A stretch of 64,000 bases of DNA from an uncultured Clostridia bacterium (GTDB lineage Bacteria > Bacillota > Clostridia > Christensenellales > Borkfalkiaceae): contig CALVPT010000007.1 in assembly GCA_944354125.1 (NCBI GenBank), positions 22,533 through 86,532 on the forward strand. The letters are read 5' to 3'. The position numbers were made by a program, and so were the translations under genes. Each line of letters starts with the position of its first letter. Positions within the stretch are counted from its first letter, which is position 1. The notes beneath the pieces are model-generated. The model was not told the DNA's origin. It ran no database searches and saw only the letters and a list, made by a program, of their open reading frames with translations. This document shows, one piece after another, positions 55,753 through 63,731 of this stretch.

Positions 55753-56358
55753 TTATGCCGCCTTGAAGGGAACTAGGACGGAGCCGAAGCCTTCCGCCGC
55801 CTCGCCCAGTTTTTCGAAGAGGGCGTTGAGCGGATTGTTGTCGAATACCCATTCGAGACGGAACGTGCCCGTTATCGATTGTCTGAAGTTTTCCGCCGTC
55901 TCGCCGCCGATTGCGTGGACTATCTGGAATACTATGAGCGTCAGACAGCACACGACGGCAATGAGAAAGACGAGGCCGAAGAACTTGTTTATTACCTTCA
56001 TGACGGGGTTATTCATCTCCACGATGCCCTTTATTATGTTGACTATGATAATCCTTATAATCTGCGCGATTATAAAGAGCGCCACGTAAAGAATTATCTT
56101 TTCTATGCCGATATCCATAAGGAAGTCGACAAAGCCGTTGTCCGCCTCCTCCATTACCGTATGAAGCCTTTCCATAAGCTCCTTGACGAAGCCCCAGCCC
56201 GAGACTATGCCCGTGAAGAAGTAGACGACGAAAATAGAAATTATGAATCCGACGATGCCGCCGGTGAAGAATTTAAGTAACTTTCCGAACCCGAAGAGCA
56301 TTCCGAGAACTGCGGAAGCCGCAAGAACGGCGAGTACTATCCAGTCGATAGTGAGCAT
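55753..56358 (-). CDS. CvpA family membrane protein
   Basis: A 201-residue protein with four membrane helices and the CvpA pattern: IDWIVLAVLAASAVLGMLFGFGKLLKFF (read as two blocks) at the N-terminus and helices near residues 85-115 and 130-155. Members are linked to colicin V production and envelope homeostasis; the mechanism is not known. GGAGG lies 11 nt before the ATG. Confidence 0.8.
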   Translation of the reverse strand: MLTIDWIVLAVLAASAVLGMLFGFGKLLKFFTGGIVGFIISIFVVYFFTGIVSGWGFVKELMERLHTVMEEADNGFVDFLMDIGIEKIILYVALFIIAQIIRIIIVNIIKGIVEMNNPVMKVINKFFGLVFLIAVVCCLTLIVFQIVHAIGGETAENFRQSITGTFRLEWVFDNNPLNALFEKLGEAAEGFGSVLVPFKAA

Positions 56359-56382
56359 ATGTGCATTTTCCTCCTGTCAAAC

Positions 56383-56411
56383 ATTATATCATCTGTCCGC
56401 ACTCATTTCAA
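56383..56411 (-). promoter_or_regulatory. Promoter for cvpA
   Basis: -35 TTGAAA (56406-56411), 17-bp spacer, -10 TATAAT (56383-56388). Confidence 0.7.
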
Positions 56412-56691
56412 GCCTTACGGCAAAGCGACACAAAAATTTCACTTGCGATACACCTTAGGTCAAGTTTAATACGACGGGGGCGATAATGTCAACAGAATTT
56501 TTGCACGTTTGCGCATTTACCATATTTTTACGGCCGCAACGACGTCATTTGCGCCGCCTTGAAAGTACTTTCCGATTATTGTCTGAAATCATTTATCTTA
56601 TACACTCCCGACCGCATTTTTAACCCGTAAAGTTTGATAATTTTTGCCTTTGCCGATTGCGCATTTATGCGCTGCCTGTGCCCTTCATCCC
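56412..56691. other. Gene-free, AT-rich stretch
   Basis: I see no supported gene or structured element in these 280 bp. Overlapping open frames have no Shine-Dalgarno and no protein-like pattern. Confidence 0.5.
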
Positions 56692-56721
56692 TTGACAACC
56701 GTATGCAAAATATGGTAAAAT
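56692..56721 (+). promoter_or_regulatory. Promoter in front of the exported-protein remnant
   Basis: -35 TTGACA (56692-56697), 18-bp spacer, -10 TAAAAT (56716-56721). The leader holds GATGCG/CGCATC arms and the palindrome GCAAATATTTGC (56777-56788). Confidence 0.6.
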
Positions 56722-56805
56722 TGTTCATGATAAAAAAGTTGTTTTCACAAGATGCGACGGCAACGTCCGCCGCATCGCAAATATTTGCTATTTTACGGAC
56801 AAAGA

Positions 56806-56937
56806 ATGAAGAAAAAATACATCGTGATAACCCTGATAATGGCCGCCGCGCTCTTATGCGCCACCGGCTCCGCGGCTTGGCAGATAGGCGGCGAGAGCGA
56901 GGACGGAGTGACCGTCCCATGCATTACGACATTTTAA
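56806..56937 (+). pseudogene. Truncated exported-protein remnant related to the 62.8-63.6 kb product
   Basis: A 43-codon frame: a signal peptide (MKKKYIVITLIMAAALLCATG), here read with SAAWQIGGESEDGVTV after it, then a stop. AAWQIGG parallels FASWVIGG at the same place in the 62833-63612 product. A real promoter and the shared leader palindrome suggest it was a full gene that lost its 3' part. A genuine short exported peptide is the alternative. Confidence 0.5.
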
Positions 56938-57043
56938 CCCATAAGTTTAGCCCGCCTCTAAAAAGTCGGTTTCAAGGCGGAAATTTTCCGCCGCAACCTT
57001 ACATTTTAAAATTGCATACACGTAAAGACACATAATAAGCGAG

Positions 57044-57076
57044 AGCGGCGCACCCGAAATTTTCGGGTGCGCCGCT
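57044..57076. terminator. Terminator of the right-end operon
   Basis: A 16-bp perfect stem (AGCGGCGCACCCGAAA and its complement) with a 1-nt centre, 8 bp after the last gene's stop. T-tracts are weak on both sides. Confidence 0.6.
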
Positions 57077-57084
57077 TTAATATT

Positions 57085-58161
57085 TCAGACTGCTTTGAAC
57101 TGCGCGTAAAGCGTGATATCCGACAATACGTATGTAAGATTGTCGAACCTGCCGTCGTTGACGGTGGGCGATTCCGAGGTATACCAGCCTACAAACTCAT
57201 ACCCCTCCTTTTCTGGCAGGGGAAGGGACTTTGACGACGAATAGAAGTTGAAGCCGTGCGCAATGGTCTCGGTGCCGAACGTGATGCCGTCTACGACAAG
57301 ACGCACGACATGCCGCTGTTTGCTGTAGTCCGAAAAGTCGAACAGCACGCTCCAGCCGCCGTCGGCGGACTTTACGTATATTTTTGCGGCCGCTCTGTCC
57401 GTATAGTAATCGCCGACGTTGCCAAGAGACGGCGAAGGCTCGCCCTCGCCGATAAGCCAGCGGTTGGTCTTGGGAATGGTCAGCCGCTGACTTTCCCCGT
57501 CCGTAAAGAATATGTCGAGATATATATTGTCGGGGTCGGACGCCGTAAGCTGCTCGTTTACAGTAATTTTTTCTATGCCCACGCCGTTCTCCCCGTCCTT
57601 ACCGCCGGGAACGACGAACGAGCTCGTTTTGCCGTCGTCATAGACTATGTTTACAGTCGTCTCGCCCGTTATAGGGTCGGTGACGGAAGTTATGGAGGTA
57701 ATCTCGGAACCGTCCTCTCCGTCTTTGCCTGCCGGCAATTTTACGGTATACGGCTCCAAAGAGTCGTCGGAAAAGTTAATCGTAAGATAGGTGTCGCCCG
57801 TATCGGCGTCCACCGAGGAGGTAACTCCGCTTATGAACGTTCCGTACGGGAGGCTGAAAACGCTGTCCTGCCTGCCGTCGGTGTAGGATATGGTTACCAC
57901 CGTCGCCGTATTTTCGGCATTGGGAACGCCCGAGACATCTGCTATGCCTGCTCCTTGGGCGCCGTCGGGTATGTAGAACACCGTAGGGGCAACCGATTGG
58001 TCGGAATAGGTTATGACTACCTTTGTAGTGCCTTCGTCGGTATGGCTGTGCGTTACGCTTTCCACCGACAGTCCGCCGCGGACGGCGCATCCGCCGAGCG
58101 AACAGCACACCGCCGCGGAAAGCACGGTTGCCGCAATAAATGCACGAATGCGTCCTTTCAT
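57085..58161 (-). CDS. Surface lipoprotein with beta repeats and an InlB-type B-repeat
   Basis: A 358-residue lipoprotein with lipobox SLGGC (Cys25). About five degenerate repeats follow, of the form TYSDGxxxxFxLPxGxxG (for example VVTISYTDGRQDSVFSLPYG, INFSDDSLEPYTVKLPAGKD, NIVYDDGKTSSFVVPGGKD). Near the C-terminus is a Listeria-Bacteroides (InlB B) repeat, GYEFVGWYTSES ... LSDITLYAQFK. It has the layout of a surface adhesin or scaffold. Last gene of the operon, 16 bp after the DUF2357 gene. Confidence 0.8.
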   Translation of the reverse strand: MKGRIRAFIAATVLSAAVCCSLGGCAVRGGLSVESVTHSHTDEGTTKVVITYSDQSVAPTVFYIPDGAQGAGIADVSGVPNAENTATVVTISYTDGRQDSVFSLPYGTFISGVTSSVDADTGDTYLTINFSDDSLEPYTVKLPAGKDGEDGSEITSITSVTDPITGETTVNIVYDDGKTSSFVVPGGKDGENGVGIEKITVNEQLTASDPDNIYLDIFFTDGESQRLTIPKTNRWLIGEGEPSPSLGNVGDYYTDRAAAKIYVKSADGGWSVLFDFSDYSKQRHVVRLVVDGITFGTETIAHGFNFYSSSKSLPLPEKEGYEFVGWYTSESPTVNDGRFDNLTYVLSDITLYAQFKAV

Positions 58162-58177
58162 ATTGACCTTATCCTCC

Positions 58178-59470
58178 TTAAATGTTTACTCTGCCCTGTC
58201 TTACCATCCACATTTCACCGCCTGAAAATGCATATGCCGCACCGCAATCGGGACAAGTGTAAAGTCCGTCCGAAAGCGTGACCGAAGTACCCCTGCAATT
58301 GGGACAGAGGCGCGAATATATGCCCTCTTCCGCCCTTGCGCACGCCGTTCTGTCGGCAATATATCTGTCAGCTGACTCGTCCTCGCCCTGAAGTCCGCAC
58401 ACTGCGCTCTCTCCGCCGTCCAGGCGGACATAACGCGACCCTGAAATTGCCGCGACGGTAACCGCCGAAAATTGCTTGACGAGGGGTTCCCGTTCGGCTT
58501 CCGTTTCGTCCCCGAAGAACACGATGCCAGCGGACGGGTTGAAGCGCGAAGGGGCGAACTTGCGGTTATATACGTCGACGCGTGCGCCGCCCGAACACGG
58601 GAGGGCGGTAAGCGTAATTTCAAAGTCGCCGCGCAAAAACCTGACGGGGCGGACAAACGCCGTATAAGCGTCAAACGGTTCCCCCTTACTCTCAACGATA
58701 TAACCAAGCCGCCAAAGCCGCACGGCGAGCAGCGCCGAATAATATGCCGAAAGCATACTTAAAATTGTCGTTTGGTCGGTACATATGTGCCTGCGAAGAT
58801 AGAATTTATAGCACTTTCTGTAGCGCGGTTCGTGACAGAGCACGTTTGACGCCGACAACTCCGCACCCCTGTCCGAAGCGGCAGAAAGTTGACGGTAAAA
58901 GGGCGTATTCATAAGCCGCCTTGCCTTTGCATGCAGGCGATTGAGCCGCATATATGCCTGAACGAACGCCTGCGAGTTCTCCTTTAAAGCGCCGTCGTCG
59001 CCTATGCTCTTTGCCGCCTCGGAGCAGACCGAGCAATACTTCCCGAGCATTGACGAAAGCTCCGCAATGAGCCGCGCGACAAAGGCATTTTCGGCATTCA
59101 GTATCGTATGGCCGAAGTTTGTGACGTGCACTCTTTCGGGCGACATGCCGCCGCCCTTTCTGCGCCACAGCGCGCCGTCCCTGACGGTGGCGTTGAAGTC
59201 GCGCGGCGAGAGCGGACGGGCGTTTGCCGCAAGGCAGATTTCCTCCCTGCTCTCCGCCGAAAGACAGGGGTCTGTGACTATGTCCGAAATTGCGGCAAGC
59301 ACGCCCGAAACCTGCCTGAAAAACTCATCCGAAGGGTAAGAGCGTCCGCCAAAACTTCTGAACACTTCCTCCGCCCCTGCAATATACTCTTCCGTATTCC
59401 GACAATTTATTGCCCTTTTATCGAGCGAGCCTACGGCGTCGCCGAGCGTTCCTAATGCATCTCGGGTCAT
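58178..59470 (-). CDS. DUF2357-domain protein with C-terminal zinc ribbon
   Basis: A 430-residue cytoplasmic protein. Residues about 110-230 match DUF2357, the McrC-associated N-terminal domain: TNFGHTILNAENAFVARLI, RLNRLHAKARRLMNTPFY and NVLCHEPRYRKCYKFYLR. Residues about 389-409 form a zinc ribbon (CPNC ... CPDC). I cannot find the PD-(D/E)XK nuclease motif normally C-terminal to DUF2357. The ATG at 59470 lies 1 nt after the AAA+ stop, with AAGG 8 nt upstream, so the two proteins are translationally coupled and likely partners. Confidence 0.75.
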   Translation of the reverse strand: MTRDALGTLGDAVGSLDKRAINCRNTEEYIAGAEEVFRSFGGRSYPSDEFFRQVSGVLAAISDIVTDPCLSAESREEICLAANARPLSPRDFNATVRDGALWRRKGGGMSPERVHVTNFGHTILNAENAFVARLIAELSSMLGKYCSVCSEAAKSIGDDGALKENSQAFVQAYMRLNRLHAKARRLMNTPFYRQLSAASDRGAELSASNVLCHEPRYRKCYKFYLRRHICTDQTTILSMLSAYYSALLAVRLWRLGYIVESKGEPFDAYTAFVRPVRFLRGDFEITLTALPCSGGARVDVYNRKFAPSRFNPSAGIVFFGDETEAEREPLVKQFSAVTVAAISGSRYVRLDGGESAVCGLQGEDESADRYIADRTACARAEEGIYSRLCPNCRGTSVTLSDGLYTCPDCGAAYAFSGGEMWMVRQGRVNI

Positions 59471-59471
59471 A

Positions 59472-61202
59472 TCAGAGCCTTCTGACCAGGCGGTCGACCG
59501 TGCGCTCGCACCGTCTGAGCCTGCCCTTGCCGTACGTCCTTTCAATGAGGCGCGAAAGCCCCATAAGTCCGCCGCGCATATAGTCTTCGAACCTGCCCTC
59601 GAGCTTTGCCGCAAGCTTTTGCGAGAGCACGATATCTATGAGCGAGTCCGCCTCCCCTCCGCAGGCGACGAACAGGGGAATGAGCTTTTCGAGCTGATTG
59701 GCAATTCTGTTGCCGAACGCCACGTCAAAATTTTCATAAAGGTATGCACATACGGCGTCGAACTTTGCCCTTTCCTCCCCGGAAAACGCTCCCGAATAAT
59801 TTTCCTCCGCCTCATTAAAGAGCGCCTTGAGCTTTGCCGCTCCCAGATGTACGGGATATTCGTCTGCGGCGGCAAAGGGTGCGTTGCGGTTTTCAAAACT
59901 TATGGTCACCGCCCTGTCGTACACCTTGTCCGAGATTGCAAAGGTCGAGCCGTCCCTGTTAGCCGTTCCCACGAAGAAACAGTTACTCGGTATAGCCAGA
60001 CATCCGCCCTGCAGCTTTTCGGGCGGAATGAAGCCCGAAGGCGGCTGAAAGATTCTAAGTTTCTGCTCATCTTGAGGATATTCGAGCACGGAAAGGAAAT
60101 CGGCGAAGTAGTACTCCACCCTTGAGATATTGAGCTCGTCGAGCACGAAGACATACAGTCTGTCGTCGTCATAGTTGGCTTCATACAGAGCCGAGAGGAA
60201 GTCGGTCTGATTGTATGTGCCCGTAAAGTCGTTGAAATATCCCAGGATATCCGCGCGGTCCTTCCACGTAGACTGCACGGCAACGAATACCGCCCTGCCG
60301 CCCGTATACTCGGCAAAATACCTTGGAAGAGAGGACTTGCCCGTGCCGCTCAGCCCCTCCAGGAGGGTAAGCCTGGTCGCGCCGAACGCGCATAAAAACA
60401 GGCGTATGACGTCCTCCTCGTAGTAGAGTTTATGCCGCGATGCGAGGAAATTGCGGAAACCCGAACTGAGCGACTTTAAAGTAAGCGCACGCTCATCTAA
60501 ATCGGGCTCCTCCCCGTCATCCGCAACCGACGAATATGCGCTGTCTATGGCGCACAGCGCGGGAAAAATCTTTTGTCTGTCATATGTCGGCGCAAGGTTT
60601 TCGACGGACGGCGCGAGGGGTGAACCGCAGACGTTTGCCGCCTTTCCCCTCCTTACGATATTTGTTATCAGCACGCCGACTAGCGCAACCGCAAGGCATA
60701 TTATGCCGTATACGATAATCGTCACGGCAATACATTCGGCCAGGAATATGTAGCGCGCGGCAAGGTATTCCTCCTCTTCGCCGAGCGGTATTATGAGCGA
60801 AATCCCTATGGATGCAATCAATGAGAGCGCGACGGTCAGCGCATATATCGCCGTCTGCCTTGCAGTGGACGCGACGCCGCCCGAGGCGGCAAATTTCGAC
60901 TCGTAAACGAGCGCAAAGGCACATACGCTGAGATATACGGCAAAGAGTATGACCGTCGCCATGCCGTATGCGCCGCAACACACCTTGGGCATGCCCATTC
61001 CCCACGCCAGTTCGGCAATTGCATTGTCCTTGAGCAGGGTCACGGGATTGGCAAGGTATATAAGTCCGTCCGACCTGACCTTTTCGGTAAGATTGAGGGC
61101 AAGCGCTACGAATATGAGCGCCACAGAAAACAGTCCGACGAGCGACAGCACAATCCTGTTTTTCGCCGTGAAGCAACGTCTTTTGTCATCCATCATTTCC
61201 AT
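59472..61202 (-). CDS. Membrane-anchored McrB-like AAA+ ATPase
   Basis: A 576-residue protein. Four membrane helices (about 17-37, 79-100, 117-139 and 153-183) precede a linker and an AAA_5 domain. Walker A is GLSGTGKS (283-290), Walker B is VFVLDELN (351-358), and the sensor/arginine region is FFVGTANRDGSTFAISDKVYDRA (about 409-431, read as two blocks). In McrB the same place reads MNTADRS. McrB normally has a DNA-reading N-domain; here it is replaced by a membrane anchor. It overlaps the signal peptidase gene by 17 nt. Confidence 0.82.
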   Translation of the reverse strand: MEMMDDKRRCFTAKNRIVLSLVGLFSVALIFVALALNLTEKVRSDGLIYLANPVTLLKDNAIAELAWGMGMPKVCCGAYGMATVILFAVYLSVCAFALVYESKFAASGGVASTARQTAIYALTVALSLIASIGISLIIPLGEEEEYLAARYIFLAECIAVTIIVYGIICLAVALVGVLITNIVRRGKAANVCGSPLAPSVENLAPTYDRQKIFPALCAIDSAYSSVADDGEEPDLDERALTLKSLSSGFRNFLASRHKLYYEEDVIRLFLCAFGATRLTLLEGLSGTGKSSLPRYFAEYTGGRAVFVAVQSTWKDRADILGYFNDFTGTYNQTDFLSALYEANYDDDRLYVFVLDELNISRVEYYFADFLSVLEYPQDEQKLRIFQPPSGFIPPEKLQGGCLAIPSNCFFVGTANRDGSTFAISDKVYDRAVTISFENRNAPFAAADEYPVHLGAAKLKALFNEAEENYSGAFSGEERAKFDAVCAYLYENFDVAFGNRIANQLEKLIPLFVACGGEADSLIDIVLSQKLAAKLEGRFEDYMRGGLMGLSRLIERTYGKGRLRRCERTVDRLVRRL

Positions 61203-62007
61203 TTTCCGTCACATTCTCCTTTTGCCTGCCGCATTCTGTACTATCCCCGACGGCAAGGCTTCGGGCGCGGGCGCGCCTGTAACCTTCCGTTCGGCGGAGC
61301 GACCCGTCGGCAATTATGAGCATTATTACGAGTGCCGCCGCCGTAATCATTCCGCTGTATGACTGCATAAACAGCACCGCTATGCCTATCTTTTCGACGT
61401 GAACGCCGTTATACCTGCCTATGATATCCGAAAACGACGGGCGGTATTTATCGTCTGCGCCGTTCGCATCGCCGCGCGTCGTGTAGCGCACGCCGTCGCC
61501 ATCGCCTTCGATTGCGACTACCCTGTGTATTATCGTCAGTCCGTCGCCGTTTACATAGGCGATTATGTCGTAGAGCGATATGTCTTCGGGACTTTCCGCC
61601 CTCTCCAGAACTATGAGCGAATACTGCCCGAAGCCCTTCAGGCTCCACTTTTCGGCGGAGGAAGCGTTTACAGGGTTGACCTCGCCCATCGAACCCGTCG
61701 CAACCGCCATTATGCCTGACGGCGCGACGAGTCTGCCGCCGTTTATCTTCGTTAAGACAGACAGTGCGACAAACGGCACGAACAGCGCGATTATTATCCA
61801 GAAAAGCGCCGTCCCGAGCACCTTAAACGCCCTGCTCTTTTTCTTTGCAACCTCTGATTTCTGCCGCAACGCGGCATCCTCTTCGCCGCCCTCGATGCGC
61901 TTTTTTACATTGCCCTCATACGAATGCATGAACAGGGCGAATGCGACGATTATGAGCGTTGCGCCGCCGAGAGCAATTATGGCGGATGTTATCTCCTGCA
62001 TTTGCAC
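61186..62007 (-). CDS. sipW: SipW-type (ER-type) signal peptidase I
   Basis: A Ser-His-Asp signal peptidase of the archaeal/eukaryotic class. Catalytic Ser106 is in VATGSMGEV, His161 in TIIHRVVAIEG and Asp180 in TRGDANGADD; the usual bacterial Lys is replaced by His. Membrane helices lie near residues 7-28, 61-88 and 218-233, and the cytoplasmic tail is basic. In B. subtilis SipW processes TasA and TapA. Here it sits between its likely substrates (upstream) and the AAA+ gene. Confidence 0.9.
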   Translation of the reverse strand: MQMQEITSAIIALGGATLIIVAFALFMHSYEGNVKKRIEGGEEDAALRQKSEVAKKKSRAFKVLGTALFWIIIALFVPFVALSVLTKINGGRLVAPSGIMAVATGSMGEVNPVNASSAEKWSLKGFGQYSLIVLERAESPEDISLYDIIAYVNGDGLTIIHRVVAIEGDGDGVRYTTRGDANGADDKYRPSFSDIIGRYNGVHVEKIGIAVLFMQSYSGMITAAALVIMLIIADGSLRRTEGYRRARARSLAVGDSTECGRQKENVTENGNDG

Positions 62008-62018
62008 CTCTGCCTGAG

Positions 62019-62756
62019 TCAGTCGGCCTCGGCCGTAATTACTATCCTGTATCCCCCGTCGTCGGACAATATGTCCCTCAGCTTGTCCAGAGTTTCCAGC
62101 ATTTCCCCGTCGGGAACATACGCCCCGACATCCTCCTCAGCCGCGCCGTCCTCATAGTATACCGTATCGTAATAGATGCTCGGGTTGACTCCGCGGAAAT
62201 ATTCTCCCCAGCCGAGAGATACGGTAAACGTGAAATCCAACCGCTCCGCGCCGTCCTCACCCGAATAAATTTCCGACGGCGCAAAGGCTATTTCAATCTC
62301 CCTTTGGCTGTCTGTAAGCGCATCGTAATAGGGCGATATGTCGATATATCCCCGCTTTGCCGCCTCCGTTACGCCGACGGGCAGCGTGAGTGTATAGCTG
62401 AGCGATTTGAGGTCGCCTGCATTGACTATCGTGCCGCTGACGACTACCTCGAGTTTTTCTCCGCTGACCCCGTCCCAGCGCACTCTGCCTTCGCAGTCGC
62501 CAGCGGCGCTGTCGAACACGAAGTCGGCGCCGTCCGAAAGGGCGGAAACGGCTGTGCCGTCGAGCGCCAGCCCGTCTATGCGGAGAGAGCCGCCTGCCAC
62601 ATATTCCACGGCTACGCCGCCGTCCGAACTCTTTGAACTGTCCGCCGCCACAAAGCATAAAGTTGCGCCCGTAGTTACCGCCGCTATGCCGACTAACGCA
62701 GCAAAGATGCGCAGAATACCTAAGTTTTTATGCTCCTTGCCAGTAAATCTTGCCAT
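62019..62756 (-). CDS. Exported SipW-associated protein, second copy
   Basis: A 245-residue protein with a signal/anchor segment (about residues 14-38) and an acidic beta-rich mature part. It shares with the next gene a C-terminal block (VSLGWGEYFRGVNPSIYYD versus LEFGWGTLFGCTNPVDFFND) and an end in TAEAD/TAE, so the two are paralogues. No catalytic motif. A probable SipW substrate and matrix or filament-like protein by context. It ends 11 bp before sipW. Confidence 0.72.
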   Translation of the reverse strand: MARFTGKEHKNLGILRIFAALVGIAAVTTGATLCFVAADSSKSSDGGVAVEYVAGGSLRIDGLALDGTAVSALSDGADFVFDSAAGDCEGRVRWDGVSGEKLEVVVSGTIVNAGDLKSLSYTLTLPVGVTEAAKRGYIDISPYYDALTDSQREIEIAFAPSEIYSGEDGAERLDFTFTVSLGWGEYFRGVNPSIYYDTVYYEDGAAEEDVGAYVPDGEMLETLDKLRDILSDDGGYRIVITAEAD

Positions 62757-62832
62757 ATAATTTAACTGCCCGACCTCATGCGCCGCTTATATGCGCATAA
62801 AATCAGGCTTAAAGTGTAATATTTCCTCCGAA

Positions 62833-63612
62833 TTATTCGGCCGTCAATGTAAGATGGAATGTAGTCGATACGCCGTTGTTATAGTTTGTGAGAGAGTTGC
62901 CGAGTTTGGTGAGCAGCTCGTCCGCCCACTCCCTTGCCGTCTTGTTGCCGGGCTCTTGAGTCTTTTCAAGAATGCCGCCGTTTTGTTTGAGCATGTCGTC
63001 GGGGGCAAAGTCGTTGAAGAAGTCGACGGGATTGGTACATCCGAATAAAGTTCCCCAACCGAACTCGAGCTGTACGTACAGCGTAACCGTGGTTTCCGAT
63101 TCGGGCAGATTTGTTATAGTGCATTTTCCGGCAGAGACGTCTTCCGCAGTCAAATGTTGTTCGGAGTCGTCGACATATGAACTGTTAAAGTCGCCATTTG
63201 CCATGAACTTTACCGAATAATCTGAAATTATCCCCTGCGTTATGCAGCTGTTGTATGAACTTGTAATATCGACGGAGTCCCTTAATACGGCAAGATCTAT
63301 AGTGATATTGTCGACTATGCCCGTATAGCTTATGGTGAGGTTGACCTTAAGCTGTTCGGCAGTGCTGTCATTTTCAAGCCAGGAATACTCCGCGGCTTTA
63401 GGCTGCTGGGGTCCGCCATATACGACGGCGGAGTCCTCCGCTACCGATACCTCGAGATTTATTCCGTCAACGACGGTGTCTACCTGTATGTTTCCGCCTG
63501 CCGACGCCATGGTCTGACCGCCTATTACCCAGGACGCAAAACCTACGCCGACCAGCGCGGCGCCAGTGACTGCCGCCGCTGCAAAAGCAACAAATTTAGC
63601 TGCATTCTTCAT
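62833..63612 (-). CDS. Exported SipW-associated protein, TasA/camelysin-like layout
   Basis: A 259-residue protein with signal peptide (about residues 5-27) followed by FASWVIGGQ, where TasA/camelysin-type SipW substrates have their mature N-terminus. The body is acidic and beta-rich, with the shared GWGTLFGCTNP block. First gene of the operon; GGAGGG lies about 11 nt before the ATG at 63612. The similarity to TasA is in layout and context more than in clear sequence, so the family call is an inference. Confidence 0.72.
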   Translation of the reverse strand: MKNAAKFVAFAAAAVTGAALVGVGFASWVIGGQTMASAGGNIQVDTVVDGINLEVSVAEDSAVVYGGPQQPKAAEYSWLENDSTAEQLKVNLTISYTGIVDNITIDLAVLRDSVDITSSYNSCITQGIISDYSVKFMANGDFNSSYVDDSEQHLTAEDVSAGKCTITNLPESETTVTLYVQLEFGWGTLFGCTNPVDFFNDFAPDDMLKQNGGILEKTQEPGNKTAREWADELLTKLGNSLTNYNNGVSTTFHLTLTAE

Positions 63613-63701
63613 AAAAATCCTGCCCTCCAAAAAATGTAAACTTTTGATTATTATAAACAAATATTTGCAAAAATAGTTAATAATTTACAAATATTGGAAT
63701 G

Positions 63702-63731
63702 ATTATATCAATATCTTGTCAATACAGTCAA
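63702..63731 (-). promoter_or_regulatory. Promoter of the right-end operon
   Basis: -35 TTGACT (63726-63731), 18-bp spacer, -10 TATAAT (63702-63707). The roughly 80-nt AT-rich leader contains CAAATATTTGC (63658-63668) and arms AATATTTG/CAAATATT. Confidence 0.75.

Noticed and set aside
56634..57035. A 133-codon plus-strand frame in the gap before the right-end operon
   Set aside because: It overlaps the better 43-codon signal-peptide frame, has no Shine-Dalgarno and shows no protein-like composition.
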